64,000 nucleotides of DNA from Antedon mediterranea. Its lineage: Eukaryota > Echinodermata > Crinoidea > Comatulida > Antedonidae. The notes beneath the pieces are model-generated. The model did not search any database and had not been told where the DNA came from. It saw only the letters and a list, made by a program, of their open reading frames with translations. Position 1 is the first letter of the stretch; each line of letters begins with the position of its first letter. The position numbers were made by a program, and so were the translations under genes. Of this stretch, positions 1 to 12,279 are shown piece by piece. Where the stretch lies: NCBI RefSeq assembly GCF_964355755.1, contig NC_092673.1:21209001-21273000 (forward strand). Direction: 5' to 3'.

Positions 1-702
1 GAGCCAGGTAAGTTGTTATATTTATAAATACATTATTCTTAACGTTCTTTTATGGAATTTATTTACATTTAATTATTTTAGCAAATCAAGTTTATAATAA
101 TTATCTTTTGTTAACAGATGATGTTACAGACCCACATCATGAGCCAGGTAAGTTGTTATATTTATAAATACATTATTATTAATGTTGTTTTATGGCATTT
201 ATTTATATTTAATTATTTTAGCAAATCAAGTTTATAATAATTATCTTTTGTTAACAGATGATGTTACAGACCCACATCATGAGCCAGGTAAGTTGTCGTA
301 TTCATAAATACATTATTATTAATGTTGTTTTCTGGCATTTATTTACATTTAATTATTTCAGCAAATTAAGTTTATACTAATTATCTTTTGTTAACAGATG
401 ATGTTACAGAACCACGTCATGAGCCAGGTAAGTTGTTATATTTATAAATACATTATTCTTAACGTTGATTTATGGGATTTGTTTTTATTTAATTATTTAA
501 GCATATCAAGTTTATAATAATTATCTTTTGTTAACAGATGATGTTACAGAACCACACCATGAGCCAGGTAAGTTGTTATATTCATAAATACATTATTATT
601 AATTTTGTTTATTTACATTTAATTATTTTAGCAAATCAAGTTTATAATAATTATCTTTATTTCTAGCAGATGATGTTACAGAACCACACCATGAGCCAGG
701 TA
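1..702 (+). repeat. Tandem array of 30-nt micro-exons with their introns
   Basis: Five complete units and the end of a sixth lie head to tail with a period of about 140 bp (exon starts 118, 258, 398, 538, 670). Each unit has a pyrimidine-poor acceptor ending in AACAG or AGCAG, a 30-nt exon and a perfect GTAAGT donor. In phase 1 every exon encodes DDVT(D/E)P(H/R)HEP, so any number of units keeps the frame open. The other two frames are stopped or unrelated to the downstream frame. Introns are nearly identical between units, so the unit duplicated as exon plus intron. The array runs off the left edge of the window. Confidence 0.85.
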
Positions 703-3700
703 AGTTGTTATATTCATAAATGTTTTATTTCATAATTGTAAGAGTGTCTAGAAAACACAGATCTGATTATTGTCCTATATATATAATATATATATATATA
801 TAAATCTGAAGGCAAATTACTGAAAATAATAACAATGCTATATATATACATATATAAAAAAGTCAAATCGACAAAAGAATCGTTTTATTATTAATAAGAG
901 GGTAGTGCGGTCAATTTGCATAAAATGCTGGTACAGTATATTTCAGATATTCATGATATAAGAACACTATTCAATGACTGATTGTGCATAATGCATAAAC
1001 ATTTTATTTATCTTTAAATCTCCCCGCAATAGCCTAAATATATAGGCTAACATAACTTTGTAGTTTGCATTACATTATGACAAATATTTTGATATTTTGA
1101 TATTTTTAAAAAGGTAAACAGCAAAGACGACACACTGGATTTGCCAAGATTGAAAACGTCGGCTATAATTCGCCAATTACATTTTCTTCGTCGGAGTCTG
1201 AGGTTTCTCTAAATAATCTCGAAAAAGGAACAAAAAACATAAACAATTTATTTAGTTCGGATTTGGACAACCAAGGTTTGTTATTAATTTTACAAAACCT
1301 ACTTTATCCTTGTGTGACACACATACATTTTAATGTCGAAAAACTAAATTTATTTTCATTTTCAAAATGTTTACTTATCGATCTGAAATTCTATTTTTAT
1401 AGTACGAAAAAACAAAACAACCACTATAGTATCCATATCATCTGATTTTGATGACTTAATACCACAGGTTGATGCTACAGACTTTCCCTCCGATTCTTTC
1501 CATAAATGTGATATGATTTCCATATCTCCACTTTCCACAACCAACAACGAAAAACAAACAGACACATAGAGGGCGACAATACAAAAAAAAAATTATTCAA
1601 ATTTGTTTTCGGTATTTAGCATTTTTTACCTCCGCCAAGGAGGTATATGTAATCGATCGCGTGTGTTTGTTAGTTTGTCTGTCTAGACAGTTTGTTTGTT
1701 TGTTAACAGGATTACTCAAAAAGTAATTACAAGGTCTTTACCAAAATGAATGTACAGATAGATATGTGGTCAACGACCATTCCATTAAATTTTGGGACCA
1801 TTTCGGACCACGGTCCCAATTCTGGACCACTTTTTAGTATACTTTTCAGACCTGCTAGTGTTAAAAGATAGGACAAAATTTTTCAAACGCCGGCGAGCAG
1901 TCTTAAAGTAACAAGTAAACTGTAATTGAATTTTCTCGAAAACTACTTGTCCAAAAAACTTCATTTTTGTACAAGAGGCAAGAGTTCTAATTTCTGATTT
2001 GTAATTTTAAAACATAATTTTATTTAATGTGCACATTTTTTGATGCGAGTAGTTTAAAAAAGCCTATTTCTTTTCAAATTCACTCGTTTGATTTTCGCGT
2101 TGCTGTTCTTAGTCAACTGAAGCTATTGTTAATTGTTGAAAGGCTTGTTACATAACCATTACACCAAACTCGTATACATATGCTTGTATTTAAATTAGCC
2201 TAAATCAGAACACACAAATATATACAGTATATATTTTTTTTTTACCGGAGAAATCTTATGTAGGAGAATTTTACAGTAGGCGGAGGTATGCACTCTCAGA
2301 GTGGCTTTCTAGTTTATTTTGTTTTTGGTTGTTTTCGGTTTGTGTTTGGTTGCTTTCGGTAATTAGACTGACCATTTTTGTTGTTTTCGGTTGTTTTTTT
2401 TATTGTTTTCGGTAATTAGACTGATCCTACATTATTATTAATGTTGTTTTCTGGCATTTATTTACATTTAATTATTTTAGCAAATTAATTTTATAATAAT
2501 TATCTTTGTTTATTAACAGATGATGGTAAGTTGTTATATTCATAAATACAGTTGTTTTATGGCATTTATTTACATTTAGTTTATAATAATTATCTTTTGT
2601 TAACAGATGATGTTACAGAACCACATCATGAGCCAGGTAAGTTGTTATATTTATAAAATACATTATTTTAAACCTTTTTTTATGTATGTTATGTATTGAA
2701 TTTGGCATTAAATTAAAATCCCTTTTGAGATTTGTTGTTAATCACCACATTGTTGAAACCAAAGAATTGTGTTATTAACCACATTGGTTTCTCTCATCTG
2801 TCTTGGATAAAAGTTTTACATTTTAGAATTTTATATGCACCTATTTATATTATTTATTCAGTAGATGAAGGGGATGATGAAATGGAAAGTGATTGTAAGT
2901 AATCTGAAATGTATTCAACTAAAGGGCGGTCCTATCCTTTATATAAAAAAATTTAAAAAAGTGTATGACCGATTTTGTTAGCCCTGGTTTTTAGTTATGC
3001 AAAAAAAATAACTTCTTGATAAAATGTTAAAATATGTATAGTTTATGAATTGTAAGATAATATTGCATGGGATTTCGCTCTGTGCCCATTAGAAATTCTG
3101 CAGTGAATGTTTTCTATTTTGTCATTCTAATTTGGTTTTCTTTACTTTGTGTTTATATTATAATAACAGTATGTACTACATACATTATAACAATTACTTT
3201 TCATTTTTTAGTTGATGATGATGAACTTTTAAATCTATGTAAGTACATAATTGTAAACGATAAAAGAATTGATTTAGTTTGCACAGCGTAGAAAAAGATA
3301 CAACAAACAATACAGAAAGTATAAAGCATACAAGTTAGATAAATAAGTTCAAAATTTGTTCAAAACATGGATGGGAGCAGTGGACCATCCGACTCAAGCC
3401 ATTTCAAATCAATGGGAGCACTTAATGCCGACCTACAGGGTATATAGGCTGTAAATATAAAGGTATATCAAATTGCCCCAGCTTAAGTTAAATCCCCATC
3501 TTTCCCCTTGCTTGAGCTATTGGGTAAGTGTTGTTTCTGTAGCAAAATGTGAATGTAAAAATTAGTAAAATAGACAAATTTTTATTCTAGCTGAACTAGA
3601 TATATCCTGGACAAAGGATGAAAGCTGTGAGTATACTAATTGTTTATTATTAATACGTAATAAGAAATGTATTAATATGTAATAAGAATAATTTGTTTGG

Positions 3701-6700
3701 TAACCGATGAATAAATAACAATACGTAAAAAAAGGCTGCAAAAATAGTAATGAAATAAGACAACATACAGAATGTAACTACTGTATATATCATGAATAAA
3801 GTGTTTTGTAATACAGTAAACATTAAACAACTTACCGTAACAAATATTAAAAACAAAGTTGTCTAGCATTCATATTATCATCTTATTATTATCATATAAA
3901 TTATTCTGCAGCCAAACTAGATGTGTCCTGGATAAAACAAGAGACTTGTAAGTACATAATACAGGATTGGAGTACTGTTATGGAGGATTCTCACAAATTG
4001 CCTTGCTATTTACCTATATCTTATTAAATAATTATATTTATTCACTTACCAAGATGGGTTAGAATTAATTTATATGATTCAATATTGGTAATCAATGAAA
4101 TATAAAATATAATTACAGGAATTATTAAAAATTAAAATTAACTTTCATTTATTATCAATAGCTATTCAGAATTGTTATTATACAAAGGATTTGGCTGTTA
4201 AAGGTAACTACTGTTTTAAAAACCAAAGTTAACAAACTGCATGAATGTTTAAAGTGATACATACAGTAATGAAGCTAACAATAACAAGCTATGAAATACA
4301 CAAAACATTATAAGTGAATGGTACTGCAATATTTACTAATTACTGTGCTATAAAACAAGTTAAATTGCTAATTTAAAATCTATCAATGGCATAGAAATGT
4401 CTATATTCAATTATTAGTATCAAAATGAAGCTAACCTTCAGATATAATTTAAATATTGTAAAGTAAATTTTTCTTATATTAAATTTAGCTCTTGATTCAG
4501 CTTGGAATTTAAGTCAATTGGACCAATGCCTAGTCAGTAAGGTATCCGGTATTCAGGTTTTTAAAAACGACCTATCCACCATTCGAGATTGGCTATCAGA
4601 CAAGGTAAACATGTACTACTTAATTATTGGTTATCCGCTCTCTCTAATTGTCAATTTTTTTTTTTTTTGCTATTATTTTTTCTTTCTGCCATCTTTTTTC
4701 TAAAACTTGCAATCATAACATATCGTAAATTTCTTAACATATTGACATTTATGTTCTGCCTACATTTTCATAACAATTGTACACTTGTCCAAAGTGCAGG
4801 TTCAAATGTAATATGTATTTGTCCATGTACAGACATGTATTTTTCACTATAATTTTTGTACAAAAACAAACCACTTAAAAATACTGTAACTTCACACAGT
4901 AATTAGTCAACAACAAAAATACACCAGAAATTAAAACCACCTTTTAAATCTTTCAGGTAATTGACGTATTCCTAGAAATACTAGTTCTCCGAAACACGGT
5001 AAGTGGTGGTTCTGTGTTGTTTTAAAGGTTGAATTGAAATTTACTGAAGATGTGTTTATACTGTATTCCCAAGAAGCATAGATTATAATATTCATTAACA
5101 ACCATACATATATTATTACACATTTATAGAATGAATGTTTAGTGTTTCTAAGTTTGATAGTTCTTTATAAAGTATTTAAAATTATTATGTTTCATTCATT
5201 GTTCCAGTAGTCTTAGTGTACTTAATTGTGAATAGCATATTATCTTTTACAGGAAAAAAAAATACTAAGGATAGAATCTGTCATTTTGACAGATATTCTT
5301 AATGGTTCATGCAAACCAAGTCACTTAAGGAAGGTATGTATCATGACACAAATAACACATTTATTGATAATAAAAAAAACTGCTTTATTGATAGTTTATA
5401 ATTTATAAAGCACAAACAAATTTATAGGTCTTCCAACAATAAACAATTTGTTCTTAAACTAACTATTCAATGAAAAATAGTTAATTAATAAACAGGGATA
5501 GATGCTGTTTGGGTTTCTTTATAAGCTATAGTTTGTGTTATCAACTTTCTATTGTGTAGTAATGCTAAAAAAAACACTACTACTGCACAGTACTAAAATC
5601 TCAAGTAACATTTTAAAAATAGAACTATGCTACAAAATTTAAAACTGTTTTTAGGTCATATTATGACTAACTTTTTTTTTATATATGGTAGGTTGATTTC
5701 TCCAATTTTGATACCATAATTGGTGGGTTACATGAACCAGGCCATTGGACTTTTATAGTAAGAAGGTTTTATTCAAACTTATTCATGATTGTTAATTACA
5801 AAAGTCTTTTGTTAAAGAATTTTATTTTCAGTCCTGTGAATGTTTTGATAACAATTATTATACTATTTCAGATTGGATACCCAGAGCAGAATCTGCTATT
5901 ATATCTAAATCCCCTAGGAGAGTTGCAGGAAAAATGCACTAGCATTAAAGCTAATTGGAAGTAAGTATTGATGTTACAATGTGGCTGGCAGGCTGTAGTA
6001 TCATATAGAAATGATTGTAAGACAAAACAGTTTATGATAGGTAAATCATTCTGTGAATTATTGAAAAAAACATCTAAATATGTACAACTGTATACTAATA
6101 ATTATTATAACTTTGCCTAAAAATGTTTTGCTAAATTAACTAAATTTTATGATTTTCAATATTGATAGTATTTAAAAAATGGCACCTCCTCTTTTATTTT
6201 TTTTATTTCCATAAGTTGACATTACTTAGTTAACCTGTAAGATAATTTGTCTGTGTTCGATGTCATTTTTTGTTTCAGTCTGTTTATGCAAATTAATGAG
6301 TAGTTAATATGGCAATCAGCATGTTGGCAATAGTTCACTGTTGGTGCGGATATCAATAAATAAACAAATTATCAGACTTTCCAATCTATAAAATGTTGTA
6401 TGTATTGTTTCGTTCACAGTAAATTCATGAAAATGAGATTTAACACCAATGCACCAGGAGGAAGTGCACAAAGGTGGGATGTGTCCACATCTGTGCATGC
6501 CAAACAGAGGGACAGTTCTTCTTGCGGCATTTTTGTACTCAAGGTAACTAATATCTAAAAGTAATATTAAATAATTATAATAATAAGGAAGATGTAATTG
6601 TCATAATGGTAATAAAATATTGGAAAATAAAATAGTTATTAAACCTGTTTTTTCCTAAGTTTGCAGAGGCTTTTATAGAAAGTAGAAGTTTAAAATTTGC

Positions 6701-7871
6701 AACAGACTCTACATCTATATTACAGTACAGGCATGAAATTGGAGTACAGATATTGATGGCATCTGGTAAATTATAGTTTTATATTCTTGATATTTCAAAT
6801 TTTACTAAAAACAAAAAAGTAACAAAAATGTCAGACAAAATGCCTACCTAATGTTTTTTGTATTTACAAAAAAATCCTAATTTTTGAATTTATCTTTCAG
6901 AAAATTTAACACCATATTGCCGGTTTTGTGGTAATGAGGAGGTACCAAGTGGTCTGTATGAAGAAGAGACAAGACCCAAACCCAAATCAACACAGTGGGT
7001 GCGTAATTATCACTTTTTGGAATTTAATGATAATAATGCTACTAATTTCAAATGTTTTCTTTTTCTGGTTTTGATATTAAAATATTTATAGCTATAATTG
7101 TGAAGAGTTATCACTTAAGTCATCTATCAATACCACATACTAATATGAGAGATAGAAGGGAAGGGGGAGCAAGAGGGTGGTAATTTTTAAATAAATACCC
7201 CTATTTCATCTGCCTGTCTTTTTACCCCTTGAAATGTACTACCTTTTAGTCTTTAAACCGTTATGTATTCATTTTAATGTTGTTATCAACTATTCAGGGT
7301 ACAATGCACAAATCTGTTTGAGATATAAAATCAAATTTCATTTTTATTTGTTAAAAATTAGGTTGCATGTGACACATGTCACAAATGGTACCACCAGGAT
7401 TGTTTAGATGTGCCAAAAACAAACTTTTCATCAGAAAAAAAATTCATTTGCAACAGCTGCAAAAATGAACAGCAGCAGCAACAACAACATAAAAGAAAGC
7501 AGCAACACCCACAACAAAAACAAAAAGAGCCGCAGCAGCATCAACCACAACAACCACAGCAGCAACCATATGAACTTGTAAATATAACTAACAGAATTAA
7601 AAAATGCAAGGGATGCAGAAATTATTTCAAAAAACCAGTAACTCCACCATATGACTTAGTGATACGGCACAAAGAAAAACTACATTTTTACAATCCAAAA
7701 ACTCAAACACAACAACTGGGAAATTTACAAAATGTTTATTATCACCCCAAAATTAAATGTGTGCAAATTTGCCACCCACAATTCCAGGCCAAAGACCTAG
7801 TCCTGTCAGAAGGAACAAAATTAAAGTCTGCCCACAGACATCTCCTAAAACGCAGGGGATGGGTGCTATAA
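1..7871 (+). CDS. Ulp1/SENP-like cysteine protease with PHD finger (5' end outside window)
   Basis: Exons read by eye: <1-7, 118-147, 258-287, 398-427, 538-567, 670-699, (optional 1114-1275), 2520-2525, 2607-2636, 2862-2894, 3212-3238, 3591-3626, 3912-3947, 4162-4203, 4489-4604, 4957-4998, 5253-5333, 5692-5757, 5872-5960, 6420-6543, 6660-6765, 6901-6998, 7362-7871. All phases agree, giving 532 codons in the window without the optional exon. Exons 4957-6543 carry the C48 fold: GHWTFI (catalytic His), LYLNPLGE (Asn at the usual Asp position) and Q-R-D-S-S-S-C-G-I-F (oxyanion Gln and nucleophile Cys). Exons 6901-6998 and 7362 onward form a C4HC3 PHD finger (YCRFC, VACDTC, WYHQDC, FICNSC). A Gln-rich tract follows, then a C-terminal domain with CKGC, PPYDLV and NVYYH. 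Known family role: removal of SUMO or a related modifier. The PHD finger suggests chromatin binding. Either a host gene or a domesticated transposon gene; the substrate is unknown. Confidence 0.75.
1114..1569 (+). other. Two candidate alternative exons encoding SIM-like motifs
   Basis: 1114-1275 is a 162-nt open segment with a symmetric phase 1-1 fit to the micro-exons. The acceptor is weak (AAAAAG before GT) and the donor is GTTTGT. It encodes residues including ITFSSSESEVSL. 1403-1569 begins after TTTTTATAG, continues phase 1 and ends at a TAG (1567-1569). It encodes TTIVSISSDFDDL. Both contain a short hydrophobic run followed by Ser/acidic residues, as in SUMO-interacting motifs. The second exon would give a short isoform lacking the protease and PHD. 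No AATAAA was seen close behind the stop, so it may be a dead exon. Confidence 0.4.
1627..2315 (+). mobile_element. 'CCTCCGCCAAGG' dispersed element, copy 1
   Basis: Starts with ACCTCCGCCAAGGAGG and ends with GGCGGAGGTATGCACTCTC, followed by AGAGTGGCTTTCTAG. The same sequence recurs at 22310-22750 and, reversed, at 54690-55890. The interior has a GTTTGTTTGTCTG run and a conserved GGATTACTCAAAAAG block. I see no intact open frame. It is a dispersed repeat, probably non-autonomous; the class is not clear from this window. Confidence 0.6.
2440..2640 (+). repeat. Displaced continuation of the micro-exon array
   Basis: Two more units of the array lie 1.8 kb downstream. One has a normal 30-nt exon (2607-2636). 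The other is reduced to a 6-nt exon (ATGATG, 2520-2525) between an intact AACAG acceptor and an intact GTAAGT donor. Both keep phase 1. The gap from about 730 to 2430 holds two possible alternative exons and a dispersed repeat, so this looks like an array split by insertion. Confidence 0.75.
7467..7564 (+). repeat. CAG/CAA-rich tract coding a Gln-rich linker
   Basis: Mixed CAG and CAA codons, with AAA and CAC interruptions, encode a Gln/His/Lys/Pro-rich linker between the PHD finger and the C-terminal domain of the protease-PHD gene. It is in frame and likely variable in length between individuals. Confidence 0.8.
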
Positions 7872-8020
7872 CTATATTTTGAAATAATTTCTGCATCCCT
7901 TGCATGTTTTTAAATGTATTTTTATTTGTATATGTATTTGTATATGTATTTTTAAAGGGACAGCTGGCCTTTGGGTCATAGAGATATTTTTTCTTTAGCT
8001 GTCCCTTACCATTTTTGGTA

Positions 8021-8030
8021 AATAAATAAA
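8021..8030 (+). terminator. Polyadenylation signal of the protease-PHD gene
   Basis: Overlapping AATAAA hexamers lie about 150 nt after the stop codon at 7869-7871. This suits the 3' end of the transcript. Confidence 0.55.
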
Positions 8031-8478
8031 TGAAAATACCGGTAGAGTATCACTAAAAAAAAATTTTAAATAAAAAATGTATACATTTATATACTTATAT
8101 ACATAGTATATTCATATATACTTGGAGTCGATTTTATATTACTGTACTAGTTTATTCCACAAATTAGCTACCTGAAAGGGAAAACTTTAAAAAAAATTTA
8201 TTATTAGGTGTTTGATCTATAAAATTATAATTTAATATCATGTTCTTTGAATAAATTTCTTGAATAATTTGGCATTGTGGTATAGAGCAATCTTAGTATA
8301 ATTTTGGTGTTGAGATTAAATCTAGTTTAGATATATGTTACTAAAGCTTCAGAACTTTTACTGATATATGTTATGTTGGGAAAGAAATATTTACTTTTTT
8401 ATGTAACCCTCGAATAAACGCCCCGGGCCATTAGTGTTGATATTTAAATCTGAATAATTTTTGTTTCTGTGAGATCCT

Positions 8479-8860
8479 ATGATCATATTGTATATTTTTA
8501 TGGTGCCAGTTTCAAGTTTAAGGCTAGATCAAACACTTGCAACATGCAAGTGGTCAAATGTAACCACCGGTATTTGCACACTATGTAACAATGGTGATTT
8601 TGAAGACATTCAGCATTTTGTTTTGAACTGTAATGCATTTGACAAAATTAGAAAAGAAGAACTAAGAAAACTAGAAAATGATTTGACCCTCTGTGATGAT
8701 TATGACATGGACATTATTTGTAAACGCAAATGATGAAAACAAATTAAGTTTTATCTTAGGAGGAGAGGATGTCTTTCTTTCTAATGAATCATACAATTTG
8801 TTTGATAAATTTTGTAAAACATTAAGTTCTGCATGGGAGAAACGGTATTGTTGCTTGTAA
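8479..8860 (+). pseudogene. LINE ORF2 C-terminal relic
   Basis: The frame at 8479-8733 encodes a segment with ICTLCNNGDFEDIQHFVLNC, the CxxC...HxxxxC knuckle found near the C-terminus of many non-LTR retrotransposon polyproteins. The match resumes in a shifted frame after 8735 (NKLSFILGG through WEKRYCCL, then stop near 8860). The frameshift and missing upstream reverse transcriptase mark it as a dead 5'-truncated copy. The subfamily is not determined. Confidence 0.55.
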
Positions 8861-10286
8861 ATAGTTCTTAGTTTAGTTATTCATATTTTTTTCTTAAAAT
8901 ACAATTTGAAACAAGTAAAATTCATTCAAAATATTTACAATTTATTAACAGGACATTGGTACCTAGGGCATGGAAAAAAACACTTTATTTTCCTTGCTTA
9001 TCAATAGACTCTATTTTTTTTATTACTGTATTTCATTTTTCGCATTTAATATTTTTCGTTGTTATAATTATTTGATGCTCTGTGTTTTTTATGCCATTTT
9101 AATTTTGAAACAACTCATGTTTGCTGTTAATAGTACTAAGTAATCTTATTCATCGTAATGTTAACTTGTATGTAGTGTAAATGTAAAAAGGTTAAATATT
9201 GTAATTTTTCTTTCTATGTCAGTCGTTTAAAGTTAACGCACCTTTACTTAAAAGTGTGCCGCTGTTATAAAGCAAAGTTCAAAAAATTATTATTGTTATT
9301 ATGGTTTGTTAACATTCAAAGTTTTAAACATTTTTGGGCAAATTTTTATCATCTCATTTGTGATTATAGGATAGGATAATTGTTTGTTAACTGGCAGTAA
9401 ACAAAAATAACATCAAATTGTAAATACAACCAGAAACAATAAATACAATTGAATAATATCATGCTTCCTAATTTATTTTTTTAGTATATTTTTACTAAGA
9501 CTAGAGTGGAAATGTTTTTGGTTTTGCCAGCGCAAGAAACGCTAGTAATAGTAAGATATCATGGCCTACTACTACTGGGATCCCTACTACTACTAGCTAG
9601 GCAGCTACAGTAGCAGATGCCTGCTTTCTTTCTGCAAACCATCATCCTGATTTTTCACGCCAAATAAACCAGAGAGAGTCATCTCTTTATTTAAGAAAGG
9701 TTCTAGTGACAATCTTGGAAACTATACAAAACTAATTAATCTCTTAAAAGTTAAGTAGCCTTCAATGATCATCAATTATTCAGGAAGAAGTACAGCACAA
9801 CATTTTTGCATTTTTATAGACTTTTAAAAAGCCTTTGACTTATAAAATATTAATACTGTTAGTAAATTGCAATACTCAGACATTCCAACCTAAATGAATT
9901 AAAAAATCGGGAGAGTATACCGCCACCAACGTTAACACTGTGAAATGCTATTTGTGCGTGTAAAAACGCGTCAGGGTATATGCGCGTATGCGTAAATCAT
10001 AATTAATAACTTTTATTGTAGACACATGCTCGTGTTTATAATATCCCTATACGAGCTTTGATTGCACATCATCACATCACATATGTGGCTGCGTGTCCAC
10101 CCACAAGGGTTAGTTTTAGGTCGATTATTTTTTAATTTAGGCCTAGGTTATTTGCAGATGCAGTTATTTGTTTATGATTTCTCTGGTAAGATTATTGATC
10201 TTTTTATAATAAATCATAATTTAAAACAAGAACAGCAGCAACAAGTAGGCCTACCAGGCTGGCTAGGAAGGCCTACTACGGTGTCA
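8861..10286. other. Gene-free AT-rich interval
   Basis: Homopolymer-rich sequence with short CTACTACTAC runs near 9565-9600. No exon-like frame with matching splice sites was found on either strand. Confidence 0.5.
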
Positions 10287-12258
10287 GATGAAATCGGTCG
10301 CGTCTGAAATCGGTCGCGTTTGAAATCGGTCGCGATTAAATCAACTTCCGGTATTTTGTATGGCGCGCCGCTAGAGCTATACGTTTAATGATATCGGTCG
10401 CGTTTGAAATCGGTCGCGCTATTTTGCATGGGACGCACTAGATACATTTTTAATGAAAACGCTAATTATTATGTTTTTAGTTTATTTTGAATATAGAATT
10501 TCTAATACTATTAACATTTCTTTTACCTTGATCGTTATTATTTTTTTAGTACAGTAAATATAAATATTTATTTCGTTATTTATAAATAATTTGTGTTTTC
10601 ATTTTATCCTACAGGTGTCAATGAATAATTGTAATGTGTTCGTTTAGAAAATCGTTTTAAAAAGTTTTTAAAAAGATTAGCATGCCACTGTTTAAAGTTT
10701 TAAAAATGTTGAAATGATTTAATATTAAACAAGTAGACGCGCGCGCCTATTGCGTATCACAGTTAATTACGAAACTAGTTCTATACCTGCAAGTGGATAC
10801 CAGCCACGAGGTTTATGCAATAAATATGATGTATGACGATGATTTTTACGTTCGATATCCACCACTCTTACGTGAGCATGGTTTTAGGATAATACTAATA
10901 AAATAATATGCCGTTATAAATCAATCTACCGGGCCTATACAGTAGGACTATGCTGTACAGGACAGGACCACAATGCAAAACAAGTTTATTTCTACTTGAT
11001 TGTGTTTTATCCTGTATAAATATGTTGTTAAATAAATAAATACAATAGGCCTAGATGTGAGAATAATAATGGATGGATAATAAAGGTGGGCAAGATTCTC
11101 AAAGAGGTAATCTTGCACTGATATTTAAACATTTAGATTTACGAACGGTGTACGGATATGAGACACTTGGTAGGCCTACTTAATTATTTACATTAAGTGA
11201 TCATTATAAATGAAGAAATAAAAGATATTCAAATTAAAAACTATAGTATCGCCGACGTATATACGTATTATATACATCGTTTCAAAATGGAACTAGGTTT
11301 CACAAAAACACGTGCAGGCCTATTGATGTTTCAACCGTATGGTTATTAGTAATAGGCCTAGTAGTATACGTCATCTTTACATGGCCATGGACAACGATCG
11401 TACGTGTTTTGTCCATGATTTGACACACTAGTGCGTGTTTTTTTTAAAGGGAATCCCCGTCAGCAAAATAACGTGCAGTTAACGTCTGCACGATCATAGA
11501 AGGTGCATCCACGATATGGCATATTTCGGGGTTTATTTCAGTAACTCGCCTTTAAACGATCCGCATATAATAATCATTTTTTACTAGAAAATATTTTAGG
11601 CCTAAACATTAGTAATAAAAATATACACGTGATTTGTCTCAACAATAATCATTATAGGCCTATACTTAATATTATCCTACATAACGTACGGACATAAATA
11701 AAATAGAAATTAAAATTAGGTGATCCAATAATAGTAAGTTTTTAACGACATGGATATTATCTGCCACAAAAATGGATATGCTGGCTTACAATTATTGTTT
11801 TTAAATAAATTGTTCTCTTTTACGTAATGGTTTGCATAATAAAAGACACAGACGTATATTCTCTATATATATTAATTACAGTACATAATAAAATAGAGGT
11901 AAATTATTATATGCCTAATAAAATATTTAAACGTGTTTAGAAATGGCCATTTTGAAAAGCACGTAGTCCTTCTTCTCTGAGACCTGTGTAATAAAATAAA
12001 ATGATTGATAATAAACATTTATTAACCAAAATAAAAAATATCCACATAAATAATCTAGTTCCTAAAAAATATCAATTAAATCTAGACTATATAAACGAAG
12101 AAAATGATTATCCCGCTAGCATGCATCTCGCTCCATAAAAAATAGCGCGACCGATTTCAAACGCGACCGATTTCAAACGTATAGCTCTAGCGGCGCGCCA
12201 TACAAAATACCGGAAGTTGATTTTATCGCGACCGATTTCAAACGCGACCGATTTCATC
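10287..12258. mobile_element. Non-autonomous DNA transposon with ~120-bp terminal inverted repeats
   Basis: Left end 10287-10425 and right end 12140-12258 are near-perfect inverted repeats. Each holds GATGAAATCGGTCGCG, tandem copies of TGAAATCGGTCGCG, a CTTCCGGTATTTTGTATGG block and GGCGCGCCGCTAGAGC. The left arm has one more GGTCGCG copy than the right. The 1.7-kb interior has no long frame. No target-site duplication could be identified, so the superfamily is undetermined. Confidence 0.75.
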
Positions 12259-12279
12259 GTAAACCCCTACCACTAGCTA

